64,000 nucleotides of DNA from Truepera radiovictrix DSM 17093 (GTDB lineage Bacteria; Deinococcota; Deinococci; Deinococcales; Trueperaceae): assembly GCF_000092425.1 (NCBI RefSeq), contig NC_014221.1, positions 687,001-751,000 on the forward strand. The letters are read 5' to 3'. The notes beneath the pieces are model-generated. The model did not search any database, was not told the DNA's origin, and was given only the letters and a program-made list of their open reading frames with translations. This document shows, one piece after another, positions 36,356-43,681 of this stretch. Both the position numbers and the translations under genes were made by a program. How positions within the stretch are numbered: the first letter of the stretch is position 1; each line of letters starts with the position of its first letter.

Positions 36356-36867
36356 CGGTCCTCCGGTTGGTTCTCGAGGTAGCGCACGACGGCCTCGACG
36401 AGCTCGGGCACGCTGCGCCGGACGTCCAGCACGAGGGCGTGGCGGGGCCTCTCCAGCGCCTCGAACTGGCTCTTTAGAAGCCCCGCTTTCATGTAGTGCC
36501 CAGTGCGCGCTTCAAGCCTCTCGCGGATCGTTTCGCGGTCGCCCTCCAAAAAGACGAAGCGCACCTCGGGGCGGCGCAGGAGGTCGCGGTAGCGCGCCCT
36601 TAGCGCCGAGCAAGCGAGCACGAGCGCCCCCCCCCGCGCACGGTGCGCGTCGATCAGCGCGGCGAGCGCGCGCAGCCAGGGTTCGCGGTCGGCGTCGGTG
36701 AGGGGCTCCCCGCGCGCCATCTTGGCGACGTTCTCCGGCGGGTGGACGTCGTCGGCGTCGATGAAGGCCCACCCCGTGCGCTCGGCGAGCGCGCGCCCCA
36801 CGGTGGTCTTGCCCGCGCCGGAGACGCCCATGAGGATGACGATAGGGTGAGCGGGGTCGGGGGTCAC
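36352..36867 (-). CDS. gntK: Gluconokinase
   Basis: 171 residues, typical GntK size. Walker A is MGVSGAGKTTVG; WAFIDADDVHPPENVAKM and the GHYMKAGLLKSQFEALE segment are GntK signatures. It phosphorylates D-gluconate to 6-phosphogluconate. The GTG start at 36867 overlaps the upstream stop (GTGA). In a hexuronate operon one expects KDG kinase; finding gluconokinase together with a LarA-family enzyme suggests that mannonate is turned into gluconate first. Confidence 0.95.
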   Translation of the reverse strand: MTPDPAHPIVILMGVSGAGKTTVGRALAERTGWAFIDADDVHPPENVAKMARGEPLTDADREPWLRALAALIDAHRARGGALVLACSALRARYRDLLRRPEVRFVFLEGDRETIRERLEARTGHYMKAGLLKSQFEALERPRHALVLDVRRSVPELVEAVVRYLENQPEDR

Positions 36868-37292
36868 GCGCTCGCCTGCCAGGGCCAGCGGACGCAGCCT
36901 TTGAGCTCGGGCAATACCACCAGGTCGGCGCGCCCCTTAAAGACCAAGGTGGTGAGCTCGCAAGCGGGCAATAGCGCCCTGGCCGCTAAAAGCGTCTGAC
37001 CGGTCACGCTCACGTCGTCGACGAGCAGCACGCGCTTGCCCGCGACAGCGCCCCCGTCGAAGGGCGCTTTCAAGACGGGCGCGGGGTGCTGCGGGGTGTT
37101 GTCGGGCGCGCGGAAGTTGAGGTGGAGCGTGAGGAGCGGACAGCCGAGGCGGTAGGCCAGCAGAGCCGCCGGGACGAGCCCACCGGTGGCGACGCCGACG
37201 ACGACGTCGGTGGGGGGGAGCTCGAGCCGCGCGAGGCGCGCGAGCAGCATAGGGAGCTCGAGCTGCGGCTTCTCAGTCCCTGCAGCGCCCAT
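36864..37292 (-). CDS. Phosphoribosyltransferase-fold protein in the hexuronate operon
   Basis: 142 residues. The PRPP loop is VLLVDDVSVTGQTLLAA, preceded by a strand GVATGGLVPAALLAYRLG like the hood and first motif of type I PRTases. It is short for a purine enzyme. The ATG at 37292 lies in the stop of the upstream gene (TGATG). Why a PRTase is made with hexuronate enzymes is unclear; it may be a nucleotide salvage enzyme caught in the operon or have a regulatory or cofactor role. The substrate cannot be inferred. Confidence 0.8.
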   Translation of the reverse strand: MGAAGTEKPQLELPMLLARLARLELPPTDVVVGVATGGLVPAALLAYRLGCPLLTLHLNFRAPDNTPQHPAPVLKAPFDGGAVAGKRVLLVDDVSVTGQTLLAARALLPACELTTLVFKGRADLVVLPELKGCVRWPWQASA

Positions 37293-38557
37293 CACACGCT
37301 CCCCTCTAACCGGTAGAGCACCTCGCCCGCATTCTCCACAAGCAGCTTGCCCGCGTCCTCGCGGTCTCGCCAACCCTCGGGGTCGAGCCCACGAGGGTCT
37401 CGGTAGCCCAAGTTGATCCGCTCACAGACCTCCTCGGGGACAGACGTCGCCAGCGTCACCTGGATCCGGGGGCGCTCCACGCCGCCTTCGAAAGTTCCCG
37501 CCCCTTTGACGTGGGTCGAGTGCGCCAGCACCGTCCACGAGTGGTCTTTAAAGCGCTCCCACTGCCCCAAGAAGTAGTCGCGCACGTGGTAGCCGACCGC
37601 CTCGATGGCTTTGCCGTGGGTCACGCTGACCTCTGTAATGTGCGGCGCGTAGATGATGACCTCGCCGCCGTCTTTGATCACCGGTTCGGTCTTGTACATC
37701 GCCTTGGCGGCCGTCCAGAGGTCGTCGTACTTGGTCGAGGGCATCGACAGCACGCTCGTAAATGGCTTTGGCTTGTAGATGATGTTGAGCTTCGCCGACA
37801 GGTCGGCGGCCGCCTCCCACGCCGCCTCGAGGTCGCCGATAAAGAGCCCGTGCAGCGCCGAGCCCTTCATCACCAGCTTGAGGCAGCTTAGCGGTTTGCG
37901 CTCGGTGACGAAGCGCGCGCCGCGGTGCAGAACGCGCCGCACCGCCGTGTCCTTGACGCCGATGGTCGCGTAACTCGTCGCGAGCGCCCCGAGCCAGTGG
38001 GTCGCGTCGATGATCTCGCGCCCCGCGATGCCGGGGAAGAGGTACTTGGCGCCCCCCGAAAAGCCCGCGACCTCGTGGGGAAAGACCGGGCCGACGATCA
38101 AAAGCCGGTCGTACGCCCAGATCATGCGGTTAAGCGTAATGGGCGTCTCGCGCGCCACCAAACCGTCCGTGAGCGCGCGCATCTCGCCGGCGCCGATCAC
38201 CCCGACCGTCTCCAGGGCGCCGGGCTGGTCCCAGCGGTGGTTGAAGACCTCGGACTTGGGGTAGCGCGCGCGCCGCTCCGCAGCGTCGGCGCCGACGAGT
38301 TTGGCGATGGCCGCTTCTGGCATCGGTTGGTGGGTGCCGAGCGCGATGAGGAGGTCGAGCCGTGACACGCGCGCGCCCAGCACCTCGTAGAGGAGCCGGA
38401 AGAGAAGCGGCACGGGGGCGGTGCGGGTGCCGTCGGGGATGATGACGAGCACGCGTTCGCCGTCCGTGGGTTCGTCCGCGAACGCCTCCATGAAGAGCGC
38501 CCGCACGCGCCCCTCCGTCAGGGTGTCGTGTTCGCTGCCCCAGCCGATGACCGCCAC
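37292..38557 (-). CDS. LarA-family nickel-pincer racemase/epimerase (possible gluconate/mannonate 2-epimerase)
   Basis: 421 residues. LarA-type motifs: PDGTRTAP (42-48), GTHQPM with His76, PHEVAGFSGGAK with His161 and Lys171, and DATHW with His187. The His-Lys distance of 10 and Lys-His distance of 16 equal those of H174, K184 and H200 in lactate racemase, where the lysine carries the nickel-pincer cofactor and the last histidine binds nickel. The family includes a D-gluconate 2-epimerase, and mannonate and gluconate differ only at C2. Placed between uxuB and gntK, this enzyme would link mannonate to gluconate. The start is GTG 38557, 2 bp after uxuB. Cofactor genes larB, larC and larE are not in the window. 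Confidence 0.82.
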   Translation of the reverse strand: MAVIGWGSEHDTLTEGRVRALFMEAFADEPTDGERVLVIIPDGTRTAPVPLLFRLLYEVLGARVSRLDLLIALGTHQPMPEAAIAKLVGADAAERRARYPKSEVFNHRWDQPGALETVGVIGAGEMRALTDGLVARETPITLNRMIWAYDRLLIVGPVFPHEVAGFSGGAKYLFPGIAGREIIDATHWLGALATSYATIGVKDTAVRRVLHRGARFVTERKPLSCLKLVMKGSALHGLFIGDLEAAWEAAADLSAKLNIIYKPKPFTSVLSMPSTKYDDLWTAAKAMYKTEPVIKDGGEVIIYAPHITEVSVTHGKAIEAVGYHVRDYFLGQWERFKDHSWTVLAHSTHVKGAGTFEGGVERPRIQVTLATSVPEEVCERINLGYRDPRGLDPEGWRDREDAGKLLVENAGEVLYRLEGSV

Positions 38558-38559
38558 CG

Positions 38560-39366
38560 CTAGACCCCGCTAAAGGCCGAGAAGCCGCCGTCGACAGGGA
38601 CGACGACGCCCGTGACGAAGCTCGAGGCGTCCGAAGCGAGCCACACGGCCGTCCCGACGAGCTCCTCGGGTTCGCCGAAGCGGCCCATGGGGGTGTGCGC
38701 GATGATCTGCTGGCCCCGCTCGGAGAGCGAACCGTCGTCGTCAAGGAGCAGGTCGCGGTTCTGTTCGCCGAGAAAAAAGCCCGGCGCGATGGCGTTGACG
38801 CGCAGCCCAGGTCCGCACTTCTGCGCGAACTCGACCGCCAGCCAGCGGGTGAAGTTGTCCAGGGCGGCCTTCGCGGCGGCGTAGCCGACCACGCGCGTCA
38901 GGGGGCGCCCCCCGGCCATCGACGAGATGTTGATAATCACCCCCTGCCCCGCCGCCGCCATCGCCTCGCCGAAGACCTGCGACGGCAGCAGCGCGCCGAA
39001 CAGGTTGAGCGCCACGACCTCCTGCAGCGCCGCTTGGGAGAGCCCGAAAAAGCTCCGCTCGCCCGCGGCGGTGGCCTCCGGCAGGTTGCCGCCCGCGCCG
39101 TTGACCAAGATGTCGAGCCGCCCCCAAGCGTCGAGCACCCGCGCGCGCGCCGCCTCGAGCTGCCCCTTGTCGGTAACGTCGGCGGTGAGCGCGAGCGCCT
39201 CGCCACCCGCTTCGCGGAGGCGCGCGGCGACCGCCTCGGCCTTCTCCGTGCGCCGCCCCAGCACCCCGACCTTCGCGCCCGCTGCCGCGAGCCCTAATGC
39301 CAGCGCCCCGCCGAGCACCCCCGTGCCGCCCGTGACGACGGCGGTTTTGCCGCTTAAGTCAAACAT
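38560..39366 (-). CDS. uxuB: SDR-family D-mannonate oxidoreductase (fructuronate reductase)
   Basis: 268 residues. NAD-binding TGGTGVLGGALALGL at residue 12, NGAGGN loop, catalytic Ser in ISSMAGG and Tyr/Lys in YAAAKAALDNF. The segment NAIAPGFFLGEQNRDLL is typical of the SDR mannonate dehydrogenases of Gram-positive type, different from the long-chain E. coli UxuB. It reduces D-fructuronate to D-mannonate with NADH. The ATG overlaps the previous gene's stop by 8 nt. Sorbose- or other ketose-reductase activity is an alternative. Confidence 0.85.
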   Translation of the reverse strand: MFDLSGKTAVVTGGTGVLGGALALGLAAAGAKVGVLGRRTEKAEAVAARLREAGGEALALTADVTDKGQLEAARARVLDAWGRLDILVNGAGGNLPEATAAGERSFFGLSQAALQEVVALNLFGALLPSQVFGEAMAAAGQGVIINISSMAGGRPLTRVVGYAAAKAALDNFTRWLAVEFAQKCGPGLRVNAIAPGFFLGEQNRDLLLDDDGSLSERGQQIIAHTPMGRFGEPEELVGTAVWLASDASSFVTGVVVPVDGGFSAFSGV

Positions 39367-39913
39367 CTTTCCCCCAGGTGTGCTTCGAGCGCGCGACGAG
39401 GTCGAGCACCAAGAGCGCGCCGAGGCCAGGCAGCGCCACCTGGAGCGACGCGAAAAGCCCCCCCCAAGCGTCGCTGCTAATGAGCGCCGCAGGTTGCTGA
39501 GCGAAGAAGACCACGACCCTGGCCGCTAGGTAGGCTAAGGGCGCGCTTAGGGCGAACTGGGGCCAGCGCCGCCGCAGCAGGAGCAGCACCCCGACGAAGA
39601 CGAGCAGCTCGGCGCTCAGCTGCGCCGCCAGCGGGAGCGGCGGGTTGCCCGTCACGGCGTGGTTGACAAAGGGCGCGACGGCGCCCCCGACGAACGCGAC
39701 GACGGGGGGGAAGAAGTGTGCCGCCAAGAGGGGCGCGTAAAAGATCGGCAACAAGCGCGCGCCGAGCGGAATACCCGGCGAGGGCAGGAGGTGAAAGAGC
39801 AAAGGCAGCGCGAAGGTGAAGGCGACCGTGAGGGCGGTGACGGAGATCAGCAGCGGCGGGCTGAGCGGGCGCCTTGACGCGCGGTTTACAGTACGGCTTT
39901 CAGTACGGTTCAC
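39359..39913 (-). CDS. Small integral membrane protein in the hexuronate operon
   Basis: 184 residues with five to six hydrophobic spans (e.g. LISVTALTVAFTFALPLLF, LAAQLSAELLVFVGVLLLL). The overall look is that of an ECF-transporter S component, but I see no decisive motif. The GTG at 39913 overlaps the uxaE stop (GTGA). The first 15 residues come from a short CAGTACGG-type repeat and may be dispensable. Function unknown; a substrate channel for hexuronates is only a guess, since a TRAP system is already present. Confidence 0.7.
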   Translation of the reverse strand: MNRTESRTVNRASRRPLSPPLLISVTALTVAFTFALPLLFHLLPSPGIPLGARLLPIFYAPLLAAHFFPPVVAFVGGAVAPFVNHAVTGNPPLPLAAQLSAELLVFVGVLLLLRRRWPQFALSAPLAYLAARVVVFFAQQPAALISSDAWGGLFASLQVALPGLGALLVLDLVARSKHTWGKDV

Positions 39914-41376
39914 GGTGCGACCTCCGCAAACGGGGTGAGGTGCTTCGCGAAGTGCGCCGCCAACCCCGCTTGGTACGCTTCGTCATGCGCCTCCAGCACC
40001 CTTAAGAGCGGCGCTCGGTAGCGGTCTAAAGCCGAGCCGAAGGTGACGTGCAGGACTTGGCGGGCGTCGTCGTCGTCCAAAAGCCTCGGCAGCTCGTCGT
40101 CGGTAAGGGTGTCCGCTTCGGACACCCGCGCGAGCGCCGCCGAGATGTGGTAGCTCTGTTTGTCCACCGCGAACCGCTCGCGCCCGAGCGTCAGGATCTC
40201 GCGGAAGAGCCCCGGGGCGACCTGCGCGGCGACGCGCAGCGCCTCGAGGTAGCTCGTGCCGGCCGTTTTGAGGTGGACCATCCCGCCGGTCGCCTCGGCA
40301 ATAAGCGGATAGACGCTGAACTTGTCCGAACCCGAGTGCAAGGAGAGCTTGTACGGCCCCAAAGACCGGGCGAGCGCCGCGTGCCCCGCTAGGTCGGCCT
40401 TGAGCTCGCCCAAATCGCCGCGGTAGTCCACCCCTTTCTCGAAACGCCCGACGAAGCGCGGCGCGAGGCCGACCCAGCGCACGCCGAGGCGCCTCAGTTC
40501 AAGCGCCACGACCGCGTGTTCGGCGTGCGAGGTGGGGGTCGCGGTTTCGTCCACCGAGACCTCGAGCTCGAACGGCGCGCCCTTGCCCTCCAGGTGCCGG
40601 TAGAGCGTCGCGACGTGCAGCACCGCGCGCGCGTACTTGGCGCCGGCGCGCAGCACGGCTTCACGTGCTAACACGAGCTCACGGTCCCCGAGCTCGAGCC
40701 TGCGCCCCGCGTAGCGCTCGAAGTCGGCCCGGGTCGTCTCCAGCTCGCGCCACGGCAGCGCCGCGACCTTCGCCTCGAGGTCGCTTGCGGGGGCGCCATG
40801 CGCGCTGTCGTCCACGTGGTCGCTGGGGTCTACCGTGAAGAGGGTAAAGCCCGCCGCCGCGCAGCGCTCAAGGTCCGCCACCGTCTTCTGGTGGTCGGCG
40901 TCGGCGCCCAGCGCGCCCCGCCAGCCCGCTGCAAAGGCGCCCCAGGTGGCGTCGTCCAGGACCTCCTGCGGGGTGCGGCCCGTGCGGGTCATTTCGCGGA
41001 TCGACTGCTGCGCGAACACGGGTGCGACCCCCGCCCCGTAACGCTGCGCGGCGCGCACGTGCCCCGGCGTCGCGACGCCCAAACGGTCGCCGAAACCCGC
41101 CGAGGTGACGAGCCCCAACGGGCGGGGCTGCAGGTCGGGGAGGAGCGCTCTAAGCGCCGCCGCGTTTTCGGCCCTCCGCTCGGCGCGCAGCAGCCGGTGG
41201 TCGCCTACGTGCTGCACCTCGCCGCGAAAGCGGGTGAGCGCGGGGTGCTCGGGCGGCGCCAGCACGGCGAGGCGCGCCCCCGCCAGCCAGAGGGCCGCTC
41301 CCTCGTGTAGCCGGAACGAGGGATGAGCGCGCGCTTCCGGGGGCACCGGTAAGGGTTCGGGGAGCTGGCTTGGCAT
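39910..41376 (-). CDS. uxaE: Tagaturonate epimerase UxaE
   Basis: 488 residues, matching the UxaE family (PF16257) in length and in segments such as YKLSLHSGSDKFSVYPLI, HLKTAGTSYLEALR and SADKQSYH-like FAVDKQSYHISAAL. UxaE interconverts D-tagaturonate and D-fructuronate, letting galacturonate enter the fructuronate branch without UxaB/UxaA. The ATG at 41376 has GGAGG 5 nt upstream. It is the first catabolic gene after lacI (16-bp gap). Together with UxaC and UxuB it completes conversion of both hexuronates to mannonate. Confidence 0.88.
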   Translation of the reverse strand: MPSQLPEPLPVPPEARAHPSFRLHEGAALWLAGARLAVLAPPEHPALTRFRGEVQHVGDHRLLRAERRAENAAALRALLPDLQPRPLGLVTSAGFGDRLGVATPGHVRAAQRYGAGVAPVFAQQSIREMTRTGRTPQEVLDDATWGAFAAGWRGALGADADHQKTVADLERCAAAGFTLFTVDPSDHVDDSAHGAPASDLEAKVAALPWRELETTRADFERYAGRRLELGDRELVLAREAVLRAGAKYARAVLHVATLYRHLEGKGAPFELEVSVDETATPTSHAEHAVVALELRRLGVRWVGLAPRFVGRFEKGVDYRGDLGELKADLAGHAALARSLGPYKLSLHSGSDKFSVYPLIAEATGGMVHLKTAGTSYLEALRVAAQVAPGLFREILTLGRERFAVDKQSYHISAALARVSEADTLTDDELPRLLDDDDARQVLHVTFGSALDRYRAPLLRVLEAHDEAYQAGLAAHFAKHLTPFAEVAP

Positions 41377-41392
41377 GCGACCTCCTAGGCGT

Positions 41393-42394
41393 CTAGGGCG
41401 CGCTCTCGCGCACCACGAGTTCGGGTTTCACCGCTTCGGGCGCCGGCGCCTCCTCCGGCGGCGCGCCCAGCCGCTCCAGCAGCAGCCTCACGGCGCGGCG
41501 CCCGAGAGCCGGTTTGTCCACGCGCAGCGTCGTGAGGCTCGGGGTGACGAGGCTCGCTAGACGGATGTCGTCGCAGCCGACCACCGCCACGTCGTCCGGG
41601 ACCCGCACCCCCAGCTCCCGGAGGGCTCGGAGCACCCCCACGGCTACGAGGTCGTTGTGGCAGAGGAGACCGTCCAGTTCGGGGTGCGCCCTGAGCAGCG
41701 CTCTCGCCCCCTCGTAGCCGCCCATCTCGTCGGGTACGCAGGAGACGATGCGCGAGGGCACGACCTCGTTGCCGGTGGTCTCGAGCGCCGTGGTGTAGCC
41801 CGCCACGCGGCGTTTGCGCGAGTGTGAGGTCTCGGGTCCGGCGACCATACCGACGTTTCGCCGCCCCCCCCCGAGCAGGTGATGGGTGGCGCGCATCGCG
41901 CCGTGGGTGTCGTCGACCTGCAGGCTGCCCGCGAGCGCCTCGGGGGCGCTGCGGTTGAGCACAAGGGCCGCGCGGTGGCCCTTGAGGAGCTCGAAGAGCG
42001 TCTCGTCGGGGAGGCGTGGGCTGCACACGAGCACGCCGTCGACGTGGTGGTCTTCTAGGAGCTGCAGCGTGCGCGCCTCGCGCTCGAGGTTCTCCACCGT
42101 GCTGCTGATGATGAGCGCGTAGCCGCGCTCCCACGCCTCGTCCTCGGCGCCCCGGACGATCTCCGAAAAAAAGGGGTTGTTGATGTCGGGCACCACCATC
42201 CCCAAGGTCTGGCTGGCCTGCAACGAGAGCGCCCGCGCGAGGCGGTTGGGCCGGTAACCGAGCCGCTCGATAGCCCGCTCGACGCGCGCGCGGGTCGCGG
42301 GGCTGATCTCACCCTTGTTGTTGACCACGCGAGAGACCGTCATGGCCGAAACCTCGGCCTCGCGGGCAACATCTGCGATCGTGACTCGAGACAT
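41393..42394 (-). CDS. LacI-family regulator of the hexuronate locus
   Basis: 333 residues. N-terminal HTH VTIADVAREAEVSAMTVSRV and hinge NRLARALSLQASQTLGMV, followed by a periplasmic-binding-like effector domain (VVPDINNPFFSEIVRGAEDEA). It heads the catabolic operon and faces dctP. A perfect palindrome CGTTAGCGCTAACG lies 39 bp upstream of its ATG, and related sites lie closer to dctP, so it most likely represses both directions and is released by an intermediate. The effector is not known; fructuronate, tagaturonate or mannonate are candidates. Confidence 0.93.
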   Translation of the reverse strand: MSRVTIADVAREAEVSAMTVSRVVNNKGEISPATRARVERAIERLGYRPNRLARALSLQASQTLGMVVPDINNPFFSEIVRGAEDEAWERGYALIISSTVENLEREARTLQLLEDHHVDGVLVCSPRLPDETLFELLKGHRAALVLNRSAPEALAGSLQVDDTHGAMRATHHLLGGGRRNVGMVAGPETSHSRKRRVAGYTTALETTGNEVVPSRIVSCVPDEMGGYEGARALLRAHPELDGLLCHNDLVAVGVLRALRELGVRVPDDVAVVGCDDIRLASLVTPSLTTLRVDKPALGRRAVRLLLERLGAPPEEAPAPEAVKPELVVRESAP

Positions 42395-42432
42395 CGTCTC
42401 CCTTACTCAAACTCAGGTTTGTAAACAAAACC

Positions 42433-42446
42433 CGTTAGCGCTAACG
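42433..42446. promoter_or_regulatory. LacI-type operator 1
   Basis: CGTTAGCGCTAACG, a perfect 14-bp palindrome with the central CG step typical of LacI-family operators, 39 bp upstream of the lacI start. Confidence 0.75.
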
Positions 42447-42554
42447 AAATCTCCGTAGTGTCTGCAGTATAGGTGGGGGCACCCCCCGTGTCAACGCTGA
42501 GGGCTGTACAAAGGGGTGGTGACGGATCTTGACGTGGGTGCCAAGGCTGTGCTA

Positions 42555-42567
42555 CGTTTCGCTAACG
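42555..42567. promoter_or_regulatory. LacI-type operator 2 (half site)
   Basis: CGTTTCGCTAACG keeps one full half (CGCTAACG) of operator 1 with a degenerate left half. Confidence 0.45.
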
Positions 42568-42585
42568 CTTTTTTACATCGCGTCG

Positions 42586-42599
42586 TGTTAGCGGTAACG
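42586..42599. promoter_or_regulatory. LacI-type operator 3
   Basis: TGTTAGCGGTAACG differs from operator 1 at two bases. It lies 94 bp before the dctP start, well placed to control the transporter. Confidence 0.6.
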
Positions 42600-42692
42600 G
42601 TTTTGGCGACTCGGGTGAGCGTCGTTGCTGACGGCGGCGATCAACCTGTTTTCGCGTCAGGCAGCTCTAACGAGCTGCGGAAAGGAACGCTG

Positions 42693-43679
42693 ATGCAACG
42701 TTGGGTGAGGTACATGGGAGGCCGCTTTCTGGCGCTGCTAGCGCTGACACTCGCCGCTGGTGCGGGGGCGCAGGAGATCACGCTGCGCGCCGCCGACAAC
42801 CAGCCGGAAAACTACCCGACGGTCGTGGGGCTTCGGGCGATGGCCGACTACTTGGCCGAAAACAGCGATGGGCGCATCCAGATGGAGGTCTTCGCCGGTG
42901 GTCAACTCGGAGACGAGCGCTCCACCATCGAGCAGGCACAGCTCGGGGTGATCGACATCGTACGCACCTCGACGAGCCCGGTGGGCGAGTTCTACACGCC
43001 GATGGGCGTCTTTAGCCTGCCCTACCTCTTTCGCGACGAGGCGCACTTCGTGAGCGTCTTGGAGGGCGACGTCGGTCAGGAGCTGCTCGAGGGGCTTTCG
43101 GAGGCGGGCCTCGTCGGGCTGGCCTACTACGACTCGGGGAGCCGCAACTTCTATACCACCCAGACGCCCATCCGCAGCGTGGCCGACCTTCAGGGGCTGC
43201 GCATCCGCACGCAGGAGAGCCAAGTGGTCTTGGACATGATGGAGGCCCTTGGCGCCGACCCCGTGCCGCTGCCCTTCGCCGAGGTCTACAGCGCGCTGCA
43301 GACGGGCGTCATCGACGGGGCCGAAAACAACTTTCCCTCTTACGGCCCCGAGGGGGTGCGGCACTTCGAGGTGGCGCCCTACTACACCCTGGACGCGCAC
43401 GCCCGGGTGCCCGAAGTCGTGATGATCAGCAGCAGCACCTGGGCGGGCCTCAGCCCCGAAGACCAAGCGTTGGTGCGCGAGGCGGCGCAAGCGAGCGTTC
43501 CCGTGCAGTTTGAAGCGTGGGCCGAGCTGGTCGAGAGGAGCCGGCGAGCCGTCGAGGAGGCAGGCAGCGAGATCATCGAGGTGGACATCGCCGAGTTTCA
43601 AGCGGCCGTCGCGCCCGTTTTAGAGCAGTACAGCGCGGTGTACGGCGACCTGATTCGGCGCATCCAGGACACCGAGTAG
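42693..43679 (+). CDS. dctP: TRAP transporter solute-binding protein DctP
   Basis: 328 residues. A cleavable signal (GGRFLALLALTLAAGAGAQ) precedes the DctP domain (EITLRAADNQPENYPTVVGLR). The conserved arginine region GLRIRTQESQVVLDMM and the segment GVIDGAENNFPSY are family marks; the arginine binds the carboxylate of the ligand. It captures organic acids outside the membrane for the DctQM permease. The ATG at 42693 follows GGAAAGGAA. The neighbours make hexuronates the likely ligand. A GCAGCTC/GAGCTGC hairpin lies just before the ribosome site. Confidence 0.93.
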   Translation: MQRWVRYMGGRFLALLALTLAAGAGAQEITLRAADNQPENYPTVVGLRAMADYLAENSDGRIQMEVFAGGQLGDERSTIEQAQLGVIDIVRTSTSPVGEFYTPMGVFSLPYLFRDEAHFVSVLEGDVGQELLEGLSEAGLVGLAYYDSGSRNFYTTQTPIRSVADLQGLRIRTQESQVVLDMMEALGADPVPLPFAEVYSALQTGVIDGAENNFPSYGPEGVRHFEVAPYYTLDAHARVPEVVMISSSTWAGLSPEDQALVREAAQASVPVQFEAWAELVERSRRAVEEAGSEIIEVDIAEFQAAVAPVLEQYSAVYGDLIRRIQDTE

Positions 43680-43681
43680 CG

